From assembly GCA_021186555.1 (NCBI GenBank), contig JAJKFL010000003.1, positions 51,051,630 to 51,115,629 of the forward strand: a DNA stretch of 64,000 nucleotides, in the 5' to 3' direction. The notes beneath the pieces were generated by a model. It worked only from the letters and a program-made list of their open reading frames with translations. It was not told where the DNA came from and did not search any database. The DNA comes from Reticulitermes speratus. Its lineage: Eukaryota; Arthropoda; Insecta; Blattodea; Rhinotermitidae. The position numbers and the translations under genes are program-made. How positions within the stretch are numbered: the first letter of the stretch is position 1; each line of letters opens with the position of its first letter. Below are positions 9,961-22,688 of this stretch, in pieces.

Positions 9961-12270
9961 CTCGTCAAAAAATCCCCCCCCCCCCCGCCCATACACAAAT
10001 TATCGAACTATTTAAAGCAAAGTTAAAATTTTTCTGTGCATACTGTGGCGACATGTTAATACCAATACATAGCTCCAAATTATTCTTAACCTCGCTGGCC
10101 AGGCCAGCGGTTAAACTTACCGATGATTTGCCTTGATTTTCCTCAGTATCTCCATACAAATCTTATATAGCACCTCGTATGAGGCTACGATCGATTCCTT
10201 TCAAATTTCTTCCATTTCATTATTCACTGTCATCCGATCATTCGACGCTTACTAACAAACGCCTTTAAATAAAATACAAACTACACGGCGTCATACCCCG
10301 CAGGATCTTAATCTTGCTGAAGGAATAGTTGCTCGTATGCATTAAAGTAGCCACGTCGTTTAGATTGATCATTCAGCTGTAATGGAAAATTATAATCGAA
10401 GGAATAAAGCGATGTGTGGTATGAAGATGAATGCAGGACAGTGTTTTGCTTCTATTTGATTCAATGAGAGAAGCCATTCTTCAGTATTTCTTTATGAGCA
10501 ATATCGTCGCTTACTAAATAAGGGATGAAAGCCGAGTGTAAAGGCTGCTGCGGTGGAAACGGAAGACAATGAAAAAAAAAAACACGAGGAGAAAAGAGAC
10601 AACCCTCCCTACCCAAAATGTGTCACTCGTCGCCCATTAAATTGGCACAGGGAATAGAAGAAGTGCAGTGTTCTGGGTATCTACGCAGTCACCATTCACA
10701 CACACACACAAAGAATACGGGAACAAATTGAGATATATACACCCTGCAGCCTGACTTGTGCCTTGCCCCTCATTCGTCTCTAGCCCCCTCGTGCTAGGCT
10801 CCTCCCATCACACGTTGTAGAGATGTTACAGATCCCCTAGATATATCCTAGACACATTCAATTGACGCCGGAATACGTCACTGGAGGTTGGATATCTCAG
10901 TCACTATAGTTAACAGGTTATGCCCTGGAAGACAGAAAAATCGGGGTTGGATATCAGGCACGGCTGGAGAACTTCCTCTTCTCCAAAATGTCAAGAACGA
11001 CCCTTCTAATGCCCTGTCTAACAGTTACTAGATAGCTGCTTCTACGTGAATAAAAGAGCCGGAGCTGAGTGCTGACCACACTCCTTTAAGTAGTCCTGAC
11101 ATTAAGAATTCGTAGAGCTTTACCTACATTCCCACCCACGCCTTCATGTCGTCGTGCATATAAGAATACAGCAGTCCATCTCCAGCCGCCGGACTCATGT
11201 ATCAAAAAATTAGACCGCGGTTACTGAGATCAAGGTGTTATGGACAACTAATGGTTTAGGAACACACATCCATATAAAACCGAACGGTTACTATATGTAT
11301 CAGTTCCATTAAAATTCATAAATTCCACCTATTTTGAAAAAGCGTATTTATTTGTTTGGTGTAATTCTCACAAAAATAGCTAATGTTTTCCTACATAGGA
11401 TGGTGTTTAATGTGCGGTCGTAACTCGAGGTTTAAACTCAGTTCAAATAAACTTCATGATTCAAAGCGACGAATAATTTATCCTTTTTACAGTTAAAACA
11501 AAAACTTACGTAAACAGAGGGTCCGTGCAAAGAAATCGTCTTTATTATTTGAAAAAACAACTGTTGTTGTTCTTGTTGTTCGTTATAATTCTGTTGCTGG
11601 CGATGTGGCTACTTAAAATGAAGGCCTGTATACTTTTGGACACACGTGCGTACGTGCGTAACAAAACGTACATATAGCAGCAGCCAGAGCAATTGAAGCT
11701 ATTGCTCATTTGCCGCCTTTTTCAGATCTGCGCATCCTAGTGTATATCCCACAAACAACAGCATTATGAAACAATGCAGAGCATATATTAAAGCAACAAC
11801 AATGAGATGAGCAATATCATAAAACAATACATCGAAACGGGCCAATTTCAGGGATGACCAACACTAATGATTTAGAGTTCTCTGGCAAGAGACACCGTGC
11901 AGTTTGTTAGACATTTAGCGATGGTTCGAGAAACCTTCCTCATTCCTCTTCACTGTGCTGAAGATAAAGGCAGTCAGTTATTCCGAGGCAACGGAGTATT
12001 TATACCAAAATATACGGTGTCACGTCCCAGGAACGTTTAATCTTCACAATTACTGTCGTCAGAATCTCAGGTCTTGCATCAGCGACACATTCACTTTACA
12101 GCACCATATGTATTAAGGGAGCCTAATTTCGTAATATATCACTTAACCTTTTCTTCTGCAAGCAATGTGATGAAATAACAGTTGCACCATATTGTAAAAA
12201 TACGTTTAAAATGTCCATAAAATAGTTTCAGATGTAAATTCTGAAAGGTTCTGACGGTAGTATATAACAC
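9961..12270. other. Largely unassigned DNA with simple repeats
   Basis: Contains a C-run (about 9975-9987), a short CA repeat (about 10697-10710) and 'gtgcgtacgtgcgtaac' (about 11646). Around 10890-11000 there is a possible decayed tRNA-like repeat ('aaaaatcggggttggatatc') that resembles the fragment near 4815. No plausible exons were seen. Confidence 0.4.
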
Positions 12271-12483
12271 TGAGAACTAATGGGTTTCTGGACTTTGTCC
12301 ATCGTCCGGAAATCTAAAATAACTAGATAACACTATACAATATATATAAATAGTAATATATAATATATTATATTATATAATAAAAAATAATATAAATAAT
12401 ATAGATAAAAATAACTAGATAATATTATCTATTATTTTAGATTTCCGGACGATGGACAAAATCCAGAAACCCACTAGTTCTCA
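12271..12483. mobile_element. 213-bp foldback element with 60-bp arms
   Basis: Arms 12271-12330 and 12424-12483 are inverted repeats with only a few mismatches. The left arm begins 'tgagaactaatgggtttctg' and the right arm ends with its complement. The 93-bp centre is almost pure A/T. This is the architecture of a MITE. The TSD could not be defined. Confidence 0.85.
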
Positions 12484-12587
12484 GATCCAGAAATGTTTCG
12501 TCACAACGGTGTTTACATAAAAATAAAAAAAGTTTATTACACAAGGGTGCATCAAATCCCTCTTCAAGTGCACTATTTACCCACATC

Positions 12588-12877
12588 AAAGGTAAAGGTA
12601 AATTTTACCCTAGGGCAGGTCATGAAGATCCAGAGGGAGGAGCAGAGATATAGCTATACTTTATCTTTAACCTCGGCGCTAGATGGGGGTGGGTCGTCAA
12701 AGCCACGACCCGGCCGCTTTATCCCCGGGGCAAGGACCCGTTATTCATTTTAAAGTGGCTGGGTAGGTCCCAGGGCCAGTCTGGACGGGTGCGAAAAAAT
12801 CTCGCCCCCACCGGGATTCGATCCGAGGACCGTCCAGCCCATAGCGAGACTCTATAACGACTGAGTTATCCCAGTCC
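12588..12877 (-). mobile_element. SINE-B copy, full length
   Basis: Minus orientation. The 3' end is 'aaaggtaaaggtaaatttta', followed by 'ccctagggcaggtcatgaag', the GC-rich middle ('cggccgctttatccccgggg') and a tRNA head carrying the B-box complement 'gggattcgatccgagg' and 'gactgagttatcccagtcc'. The head is tRNA-like, with the anticodon region degenerate. Confidence 0.9.
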
Positions 12878-13990
12878 AAAAGGATTCAAAATCAAGTTTA
12901 GTTGCTTTCCACACAGATACAACGTTTTAACTTGTATTTCAACGTTAAATTTACAACCTACTTCGTACGTGAATCTGTTAAAGCAACAATTAACGAAAAC
13001 GGCAAAGAGTAATTGGATTTACTCGTATTTTTAACGTACCAGTGACTACGTGCAGTGATGTTCGAACACTCAGGTTCCCGTTGCATGCAGACATGAATGC
13101 CAAGCCAGTGACTCACGGGAGGCACAGACTTACTCTGCGAACAAAACAACACGTCAAATAACCAAGACTTCCAACAATGCGTTTTATTGCAGCATAGAAT
13201 TCAAAGACAACCTGTAGCTACTAGATCTGATCTTTTCTTGACATCTCATTTGAATTGCTTTCAATTTCAGCCAACTCGACTGCCATTATTAGGCACTATA
13301 AAAAGATATGAATCTACAACACGCGAAATTTGATCTAAAGTTGGATTAATAAATCCTGCAACGTCAAGAAAACTGCTTTATTTTCTTGCCAATGTTTCAC
13401 CAGATTTGAAAATCCAAGTTGCAATATTCAAGAGCTCCTACACCTTAAAAAAATGATTAAGGTTATTCCTCCGAAAAGTCGACACTGATTTACTAATCAA
13501 CACGACGTAACACATCACAAGAATTTTCTCTTTAGACGCATCACTGTGAGAAAATCAAATATCGCATGCCAGAAGTGTTTTTGGCTCTTTTTCTGAAATA
13601 AGTATCACAAGTTTAATACTCGAGATGCATGAATAAATGTGACACTCAGAGAAATGAAGTTTTCCAAGGAAATAAAATGTTCCTGGGAATAATTTTTTAC
13701 GCTTTTTTATCGAATGATTTAATATACACGAAATAACTACAAATAAATATATCAGTGACACATTTTGTACATAATTTCAACATTAAAATCAGCGTTATGT
13801 TAAATCTGAAAGATGTGTCTTCGTAATTTTGCAATATAATTAGGCTTAAGCTTAGTTAACAGGACACAATAAGAAAATTACATAATGTGGAGCTTCATAG
13901 TTTATACTGGATAGCAAACGTTTAAAGTAAACATATTTAGGATTACGAGATTCGCCCAGGCAGTCAGGAGACATGGGAGAAAACATGCAG
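12878..13990. other. AT-rich DNA, no recognised feature
   Basis: Unassigned. At 13949-13970 'caggcagtcaggagacatgg' resembles a short piece of SINE-C body ('gcagtcaggagacttgg'). Confidence 0.4.
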
Positions 13991-14165
13991 ACAAAAATTT
14001 TAGTGGAAAAAAAAAACGGAATGGAAGAGATATCTAGGAAGACTTAGGCTTAGATGGAAGAATATTATTAAAACGGAGTAGAATTTGTTGAAAATAAGAG
14101 TATAAAAGAGATTCAACTGGCTAAGGATAGAGATCAGCGGTGGATCCTTAGAAACCAATAATGAT
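13991..14165 (+). pseudogene. LINE C-terminal remnant (family 1)
   Basis: Plus-strand frames give YLGRLRLRWKN.IIKTE followed by a stop, then IQLAKDRDQRWILRN in another frame at about 14110-14157. These correspond to the RRW-x-DNIKMDL and DRIHLAQDRDQW-type motifs at the C-terminus of the same LINE as at 8088 and 62196. Stops and frameshifts are present. Confidence 0.7.
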
Positions 14166-16092
14166 TTGACACGTGAAAACAAAGCGGTAAAATCTGAATA
14201 TCAGAACTTTCATATTATTTTTTTAAGGAGGAGTCTGTTCCAAGCATCTAATCTCTGCAAGCAGCCCAATATTTAGTCAGCAATAAAAAAATATTAGCTA
14301 ACGATGCACACAACATAATGCCAACATTCTCGCAGCAAAAAATTATGTACTAAAGGTTAGGCAGAAATTGCCGATATTATATAAACGACGCCAAAATATT
14401 ATATACGTTCTCACACATGTAAGTATTCGATAGATTTACAGATGGTAATTCTTTTGCTTCTTCTCTGACGCCTCCATTTTTAAAATCGTGACTGGCCGTA
14501 AAGTTAGATGATTTTCAGCCAATAGCGTATCAATTCTATACATTCATGGCAAAAGAAGGATTTATTTACTGCCTCATTTGTGATAACTGATGGTCGTTTA
14601 TAGCTCTGCTCGTAAAAAGAAACTTGAACACCTGTTTCTCCCTCTTTGGGCAAAGATATCTCAAGAACTGAATGGTGTGTTTATGAGATTAACTAAAAAA
14701 ATCTACCTTTACGCAGCATACGGTATATATTTTACCGGCAGGAAATGAACCAATGATGCAGCCCACGTGGTTAGGAGGCCCCATGGACTCAGTGTGGGAC
14801 CCTAAATGTAGAGTATACTAAAATTTCTAGGGGGTTCTGTCGGACTGGATTCCTTTCTTCTGAGAGAAGAAACTATTCCGGATCCCTCTTATGAGATATG
14901 GGACTAATTTCGCTAAAATTACAGGGGGCCAAATTATCAAATCACGGAGGGGCCCCCTACTTTTGAGTTGCGGTTGGCACAACAACCGTTAGCTACACTA
15001 CTAAAAGAAACTTAATTCCACGACAGACCTTCCTGTAGATTTTCAATACCAAATTTTATAGAATTCTGCACAATAATTTTTTTAACACAAACAAGAAGAT
15101 CGCCAAATAATGGCGGTGATTAGTTTATTTTAAACAAAAGTACAAACCAAGATCACAAATTTCATTCTCAAATGAACCTTTTCCTTCCATCTTAAAAAAA
15201 AACAAATCATATAACAGAACGAAAATGAAATTTGTTAGAAGAAGCAGTATGTAATTCATAAGAGCAGACACATAATTTGTTTCAACAAGTTTCAATACTC
15301 AAGGGTGTTGAAGTAGAATCCATTTGCACAAACGTACAGTAATACATGTGGAATCCAATAATCCCCAAGTGCGTGCATTATGAGATAATATTAGGCCCTT
15401 TACAATAATGTACAGTTTCTAATGTCCACCCTTTCACCCCAGTCGGAACTCAACACCACAAACCCCTTACACCCCCCTCACACACACCCCTTCAGGCCAC
15501 TCTGTTATGAATTCATCACATTTACTAATAACCCTAGAAGTTACCATGCTGAGTTTTATTGTAAGGGTTAAAATATTTTTTCTTTTATATCTCTTTCAAT
15601 GGTTTGAAGGGTGGTTTGGGCGTTAGTAGGTACGAGTTGAGGGGTGTTTGAGTACTCAGATAAAAAAATATATATATATTACAGTCTGTGGGATTGTTAC
15701 AACAAAGGTACACTACTGCCCGTAGCATGCAAAGTTCCAAAAGCCCCACTAGTTTCATTTCAGCAGTTTTAACATCTCTGGTCTGGCAAGGCATCTGTCA
15801 GTACAAGGGGTGTGTTGAGTGTAGCCTATGCGAGCAGAAGGGTAGACCATGTGTGTAACATAACTGAGGCAATCATATCACTAAAGCTTATTAGTCTGCT
15901 TCAACCGAATCCACATATGGCCTATTTAGCTAATGAGAAAATACAACTCTGCCTCATACACTAGGACATGTGATTGGACTGCTTTATACAGCCTTGGCAG
16001 AGGTTAAAACATTTTTCACGAGGCAATAGGTTAAGTCTTGTTTTGCCTAGTCCTGGAAAGGTAAGGATTTCCTAGCAACAGAATTCAGAACG
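14166..16092. other. Unassigned DNA
   Basis: No family recognised. The block at 14740-14985 is more G-rich ('agggggccaaattatcaaat', 'ggaggggccccctac') than its surroundings and may be an unidentified repeat. C-rich simple sequence lies at about 15455-15490. Confidence 0.4.
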
Positions 16093-16268
16093 GCTGATCC
16101 CGGTGGCCTCGCGGTTTAAGGTTTACTGGGATTGCGGGTTCGAATCCAGCCGGGGTCATGGACATGTGTTTCTTGTTAATGTTGTGTGTTGTCAGGTAGA
16201 GGTCTCTGCGACGGCCAATCTCTCGTCCAGGGGAGTCCTACGGAGCGTGTGTGTGTGTCATTGAGTGT
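16093..16268 (+). mobile_element. SINE-A copy, 3' truncated or diverged
   Basis: Head 'gctgatcccggtggcctcgc' with part of the anticodon arm deleted, B-box 'gggttcgaatccagccgggg', and body 'gttgtgtgttgtcaggtaga' and 'gtccaggggagtcctac'. Similarity fades after a 'gtgtgtgtgtgtc' stretch. Confidence 0.85.
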
Positions 16269-16612
16269 AATAATGTGCAACAATAACCTTCTACACCTAC
16301 AATGAGTAGGTAGCAGAGGTCAGACTAGGAAATAAAGAAGAACGAAAGAGTTCAGAACGATAGGAGGACGACAGCAGTAAATGAAAGTTTGGAATGTACA
16401 GGTTATAGAGAATTTTTTTATCATTATTACATTTGAATGAAGTCATTGTTTACATGAGCAACTTACACTCTTTATTTTAAAATCGTAGCGTGCCACCAGC
16501 TGACGGCCACGTGTACAAAATATATGAGGTACAGGAAAAAGACCTTGGAATTCTTGCACAAGAAAAATTATTCTTCTCTTTTTTCCGATTACTCTACATG
16601 GAGCTACAGCTC
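16269..16612. other. No recognisable feature
   Basis: Unassigned DNA between two SINE fragments. Confidence 0.45.
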
Positions 16613-16832
16613 ATTTTTTTTTTTGCTATTTTTAACGACGCTATAAATAGATAGGATTATATAGCGTCGGTTGTAGTTGAATGAATGAGCATGGAATACT
16701 GACTGATCAAACACAGAAAAAAAAGAGGTACTCGGAGAAAACCCTGTCCCAGTACCACTGTTCAACCATATGTCCCACATTGTCTAATCTGGGACCGAAC
16801 CCATGTCTCCGCAGTGACAGGAAAAATTACCG
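16613..16832 (-). mobile_element. SINE-E related fragment, diverged
   Basis: The body strings 'ggtactcggagaaaaccctg', 'tcccagtaccactg' and 'ctgggaccgaacccatgtct' match SINE-E copies at 35712 and 48071. Just before them 'tttttaacgacgctataaat' and 'tatagcgtcgg' form a short hairpin-like end that resembles a cockroach repeat terminus I recall, which is unverified. Confidence 0.55.
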
Positions 16833-18260
16833 CCCGAATCAGGACACAGCCCCATATTGCCCCACAAAGCACATGCCTCTATGGCCTAACTACATCTCTC
16901 CTCGTTGTGATTTTATATAATTCTCAGAATAAATAACTATTACTTACCTAAGGAGAGTTAACAGCCAGGTGTGTGCAATGAAAAAAAAAGTGTGATATCT
17001 GAGATATAGGAAAGAGTTTTTAACACATTACTCAGACAAACGTCATGCTTGTCCGTTGTGCGATTGAGCCACAGTTACAAAACAGAAGCTCTGTTATCTC
17101 GGAACGCAGAATGTCACTTTGTGCAAAGGAGTGTTCTTTTTTTTACATTAACAGACGCTAGCAAACGTAGTGTCATTTTACAGTGTGACGAAGAGGATTT
17201 CCACAAATCAGGGCTCAAGCCAGACAACTTGCTGTCATTCTGCCGTGACAAATGGTCGGCATCATATTTCATCAAAAGACTTGACATACACCTACGTCTG
17301 TACTTCTGCGTGAGTATTATACGGTACAGACACAGACTGAAACCTAATTAGTATAATAATAATAATAATAATAATAATAATTAGTACATCCACAGCGAAG
17401 GGTGGGAGGTGGGAGGTGGGGTTGGCTAAATGTAGTGAGTGGTATAACAGAAAGTCCTGACTAAATTTGCGCAAACGTGTTGCTGACCAAGCAAATGCTA
17501 ACATCAGCATTATAAACATGGCTTAGCTGACGGCGAAAACACCGCGAAAATGTTGGAAATTGAAAACCGTACATTTTCTGTAATAAAACTGAATAATGGA
17601 ATTTTCATGGTCATGTATGTAACCTACAGCTAGGCTAACGACGTCAAAGTGGAAAGGGGATGATGATTCTGGTAAAGGGGCTGGAGGGGTAGGGTATATA
17701 AAATGCAACTACGACGAATTCATATGCGTCAATGTAACAGCGGGGGGGGGGGGGGGGGGGGAAACATATTTTTATATGATTGATATATGAAATTGAAATC
17801 TGACAATATGGCCCCAGGCCATAAGCTTATCATATTACAGTAGGCATACAGAATCTAGACATTTTAAAACGTCATCATGTCATTTACATACATACATACA
17901 CACGCAGAAATATTTCAATGTGTCTCTGTGAAATGAATTTGTCTGTTCTAACAATTGTACGATTCGTTCACCCGTCCCAAAATAACGTACTTGTGGCAGA
18001 GAACCGAAAGGGATTAATTTCGGAATATAATTTATAATATTCAAAATTCGCTAGAAATTTCTCTGCCGTCTTTGGATGAAGAAAAGAGAGACTCGCTGTA
18101 TTTTCATGTTTCTGTGTCAAGAACACAGCTTGATACTTTCCAATTTATATTCTCATTTTCCTGAAGTATATCCGTGACAGGTGCAATGTCAGACCGACAT
18201 ACGCAGACAACCCAGAATTCGTAACATTAACTCCGGTCTAACATACTTCATATTTTACTG
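16833..18260. other. Unassigned DNA with simple repeats
   Basis: Contains an (AAT)n tract (about 17352-17382) and a run of about 20 G at 17742-17761. A 100-codon plus-strand frame at 17049-17351 shows no recognisable domain. Confidence 0.45.
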
Positions 18261-18305
18261 CTACATGTTTCGGCTAGCCATCGTAGCCATCATCAGGGAA
18301 TCGTT
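18261..18305 (-). other. Hammerhead-like core motif
   Basis: On the minus strand CTGATGA is followed by a hairpin-capable segment starting 'tggctacgatgg', then 'ctagccgaaacatgtagc'. CTGANGA, a stem, GAAA and a TA after a short palindrome ('acatgt') are the ingredients of a hammerhead core. An extra T after CTGATGA and poor stem I pairing make catalytic function doubtful. Confidence 0.3.
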
Positions 18306-18627
18306 TTTCACAGACGTGAGCAGCGTACAGCATCTCAATGAATGGTAACATCTACATTAATTATTTACAGCGGTAGTCACTATATAGTACCAATAATTTT
18401 ATAAACTTTAAATTATATATGATATTAAAATATAGTACGTAATACATTAATTATAAAGTATCAAATATATATAAAAATCTGTCTCCAAACATCTGTCTTG
18501 CAAAATAATTTCTAGTTTTGTAGGGTGGAGACCTGTAATGTTATAAAATCAGAATAAGTTATTAAAAATGAATACAAAAAATTAAATATTAACACCATTT
18601 CAAATTTTGAAAAACTATTACATTTTA

Positions 18628-18745
18628 GGGGCTGACAACCTTAACCAACTTCATGTGCCGATTGTCTAGAAATCTGGTAGCTTCAACCTCCTGGAACCCT
18701 AAAGGCCTGTCCAGGCCTGTAATGGGATTGCTTTACCTTTGCTAT
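18628..18745 (+). mobile_element. SINE-D 3' fragment
   Basis: Matches the SINE-D 3' half: 'ggggctgacaaccttaacca', 'atgtgccgattgtctagaaa', 'aggcctgtaatgggattgct', 'ttaccttt'. The head is absent. Confidence 0.8.
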
Positions 18746-18865
18746 AATACACGTTAGTATATCAACAGATCTGGTTTAACAGTTAAGGTTGAGGTCTTCG
18801 GCATTTTACGCCGTGTTTACTGGTACTCCACATGACATCCCAGAACGTCCGAGTCTTGACGGACA

Positions 18866-21670
18866 CCGCTGTGATACACTCGTGGAATAAGAGACGTTTG
18901 TATATAACACACCGCTGTGATACACTCGTGGAATAAGAGACGTTTATATACCACACCGCTGTTGTACACTAGTGGAATAAGAGACGTCTGTATATAACAC
19001 ACCGCTGTGGTACACTCGTGGAATAAGAGACGTTTGTATATAACACACCGCTGTGATACACTAGTGGAATAAGAGACATTTGTATATACAACACCGCTGT
19101 GATACACTCGTGCAATAAGAGACTTTGTATATAACACACCGCTGTGATACACTCGTGGAATAAGAGACGTTTGTATATAACACACCGCTGTGATACACTC
19201 GTGGAATAAGAGACGTTTATATACCACACCGCTGTGGTACACTAGTAGAATAAGAGACGTCTGTATATAACACACCGCTGTGGTACACTCGTGGAATAAG
19301 AGACGTTTGTATATAACACACCGCTGTGATACACTAGTGGAATAAGAGACATTTGTATATACAACACCGCTGTGATACACTCGTGCAATAAGAGACTTTG
19401 TATATAACACACCACTGTGATACACTCGTGGAATAAGAGACGTTTGTATATAACACACCGCTGTGAAACACTAGTGGAATAAGAGACATTTGTATATACA
19501 ACACCGCTGTGATACACTCGTGGAATAAGAGACGTTTGTATATACCACACCGCTGTGATACACTAATGGAATAAGAGACGTTTGTATATACCACACCGCT
19601 GTGATACACTCGTGGAATAAGAGACTTTGTATATACCACACCGCTGTGATACACTCGTGGAATAAGAGACTTTGTATATACCACACCGCTGTGATACACT
19701 CGTGGAATAAGAGACGTTTGTATATAACACACCGCTGTGATACACTAATGGAATAAGAGACGTTTGTATATACCACACCGCTGTGATACACTCGTGGAAT
19801 AAGAGACGTTTGTATATACCACACCGCTGTGATACACTCGTGAAATAAGAGACGTTTGTATATACCACACCGCTTGGATACACTCGTGGAATAAGAGACG
19901 TTTGTATATACAACACCGCTGTGATACACTCGTGGAATAAGAGACGTTTGTATATAACACACCGCTGTGATACACTAATGGAATAAGAGACGTTTGTATA
20001 TACCACACCGCTGTGATACACTCGTGGAATAAGAGACTTTGTATACACCACACCGCTGTGATACACTCGTGGAATAAGAGACGTTTGTATATAACACACC
20101 GCTGTGATACACTAATGGAATAAGAGACGTTTGTATATACCACACCGCTGTGATACACTCGTGGAATAAGAGACGTTTGTATATACCACACCGCTGTGAT
20201 ACACTCGTGAAATAAGAGACGTTTGTATATACCACACCGCTGTGATACACTCGTGGAATAAGAGACGTTTGTATATAACACACCGCTGTGATACACTAAT
20301 GGAATAAGAGACGTTTGTATATACCACACCGCTGTGATACACTCGTGGAATAAGAGACGTTTGTATATACCACACCGCTGTGATACACTCGTGAAATAAG
20401 AGACGTTTGTATATACCACACCGCTGTGATACACTCGTGCAATAAGAGACGTTTGTATATACAACACCGCTGTGATACACTCGTGGAATATGAGACGTTT
20501 GTATATAACACACACCGCTGTGATACACTAATGGAATAAGAGACGTTTGTATATACCACACCGCTGTGATACACTCGTGGAATAAGAGACGTTTGTATAT
20601 ACCACACCGCTGTGATACACTCGTGGAATAAGAGACTTTGTATATACCACACCGCTGTGATACACTCGTGCAATAAGAGACGTTTGTATATAACACACCG
20701 CTGTGATACACTAATGGAATAAGAGACGTTTGTATATACCACACCGCTGTGATACACTAATGGAATAAGAGACGTTTGTATATACCACACCGCTGTGATA
20801 CACTCGTGGAATAAGAGACTTTGTATATACCACACCGCTGTGATACACTCGTGGAATAAGAGACGTTTGTATATAACACACACGCTGTGATACACTAATG
20901 GAATAAGAGACGTTTGTATATACCACACCGCTGTGATACACTCGTGGAATAAGAGACGTTTGTATATACCACACCGCTGTGATACACTCGTGAAATAAGA
21001 GACGTTTGTATATACCACACCGCTGTGATACACTCGTGGAATAAGAGACGTTTGTATATACAACACCGCTGTGATACACTCGTGGAATAAGAGACGTTTG
21101 TATATAACACACCGCTGTGATACACTAATGGAATAAGAGACGTTTGTATATACCACACCGCTGTGATACACTCGTGGAATAAGAGACGTTTGTATATACC
21201 ACACCGCTGTGATACACTAGTGGAATAAGAGACGTTTGTATATACCACACCGCTGTGATACACTCGTGAAATAAGAGACGTTTGTATATACCACACGCTG
21301 TGATACACTCGTGGAATAAGAGACGTTTGTATATACCACACCGCTGTGATACACTCGTGGAATAAGAGACGTTTGTATATACCACACCGCTGTGATACAC
21401 TCGTGAAATAAGAGACGTTTGTATATACCACACCGCTGTGATACACTCGTGAAATAAGAGACGTTTGTATATACCACACCGCTGTTATACACTCGTGGAA
21501 TAAGAGACGTTTGTATATACCACACCGCTGTGATACACTCGTGGAATAAGAGACGTTTGTATATACCACACCGCTGTGATACACTCGTGAAATAAGAGAC
21601 GTTTGTATATACCACACCGCTGTGATACACTCGTGAAATAAGAGACGTTTGTATATACCACACCGCTGTG
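18866..21670. repeat. Satellite A: 46-bp tandem array, about 60 copies
   Basis: The unit runs 'caccgctgtgatacactcgt' then 'ggaataagagacgtttgtat' and 'atacca'. Variants include 'actaatgg', 'cgtgaaat', 'cgtgcaat', 'tacaacacc' and 'taacacacc'. Positions of 'actaatgg' (for example 19745, 19975, 20297, 20527, 20895, 21125) recur at 552 or 598 bp, that is 12 or 13 units, so blocks of units were duplicated. The minus strand is open in all three frames over hundreds of bases because the unit has no stop codon in that direction. No start context or non-repeat domain supports a protein. Confidence 0.97.
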
Positions 21671-21852
21671 CTAAAAACGTGTAACTGTGTCAGTTGGTTG
21701 GGTAAGTACAGCGGAAGCCAGAGCGGGGATTTGCCTAGCTTGCAACATTAAAGTTTCCTCTAACAATTAAGCGGTAGTTCTGAAGGCATTTACCAACGTT
21801 TCGGAGAAACCTGCTGCCTCAGACTTCATTGTAAAAGAGGTCGATCCTTCTA
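21671..21852. other. Unassigned DNA with one ACGTTTCGG box
   Basis: Contains 'ttaccaacgtttcggagaaa' at about 21790-21809, a one-arm relative of the foldback family at 6833. Confidence 0.4.
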
Positions 21853-22366
21853 CAGTAGTGTTTCTCAAATCATGGGTCACGAAATAATATCATAAATCAA
21901 CTTTTTACTGACTCACACTACGTCGATATGGGGGTTACAATCAGTTCTTATGCTAACGGCATTAATTTTATTGACAATGCAGCAACGTCGGCTTGAACGT
22001 AATGTTATAAAACATGACGCAGACTACTGACTACCAGGGTTGCCAGCCTCTCAAATAAAAATTATCGGCAAAAGTTTCTGAATTTTTAGGAATACCTCGC
22101 AAACCTTAAATAAATTCAAATTTATAAGATATTTAACACTAACTCTGGATATAAAGCCATAAGAGGAGTCACAGTACTAAACTGAGGTTCATACAAAAGT
22201 ATGCAAATGCATATATGTTTATCTTCATGTCATTAAATCATTAAATATCATATTTTTAACCCGATTCTTCCTTTTTGACACCTATCTATTTCTCTGACTC
22301 CTGGGGTCGTGATAAAAAGAAACTGGCCTAATGTGGGTCGCAGCTTAAAAGCGTTGATAAACACTG
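21853..22366. mobile_element. Possible hAT-like element (ends only)
   Basis: The left end 'cagtagtgtttctcaaatca' and the right end 'gcgttgataaacactg' (read inverted: 'cagtgtttatcaacgc') resemble hAT terminal repeats. Inner parts include 'gggtcacg' and the inverted 'tgcgaccc'. No 8-bp TSD was found, and the 514-bp interior has no transposase. Confidence 0.45.
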
Positions 22367-22676
22367 TTTCACACTAAAGATGGAGATAGCATGTTTCTCC
22401 GGAATTCTGGTAAATCTTTGCAGAAAGTACATACAACATTTCGACGTAAATCCTTTTTGAATATGGATTGCCTAAAAACACCAGGATGAAAAGGCGTGGT
22501 TAATTTTAAGAAGCTAGGTTATGCATTTGTAAGGGACGTAACTGAAGTACTTATTTTCCTGACTTTGACTACCGCCTGACGTTTCGGAAACTGTACCACT
22601 TATCTTTCTCGGGTGAAGGAATGCGGAGGCACCGTCTCAGATGTCTTCGATAGAAATAATTATTCTCGAACTGTGG
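22367..22676. other. Unassigned DNA with one ACGTTTCGG box
   Basis: A box lies at 22579-22587 ('ctgacgtttcggaaactgta'). No other structure was recognised. Confidence 0.4.
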
Positions 22677-22688
22677 CTTGTGCCTTAT

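Noticed and set aside
17049..17351. 100-codon plus-strand frame
   Set aside because: No motif was recognised and no neighbouring exons were visible.
18866..21670. Long minus-strand reading frames (up to about 300 codons) as a repeat protein
   Set aside because: They are the 46-bp satellite read through. All three frames are open and interchangeable, and there is no unique domain or start context.
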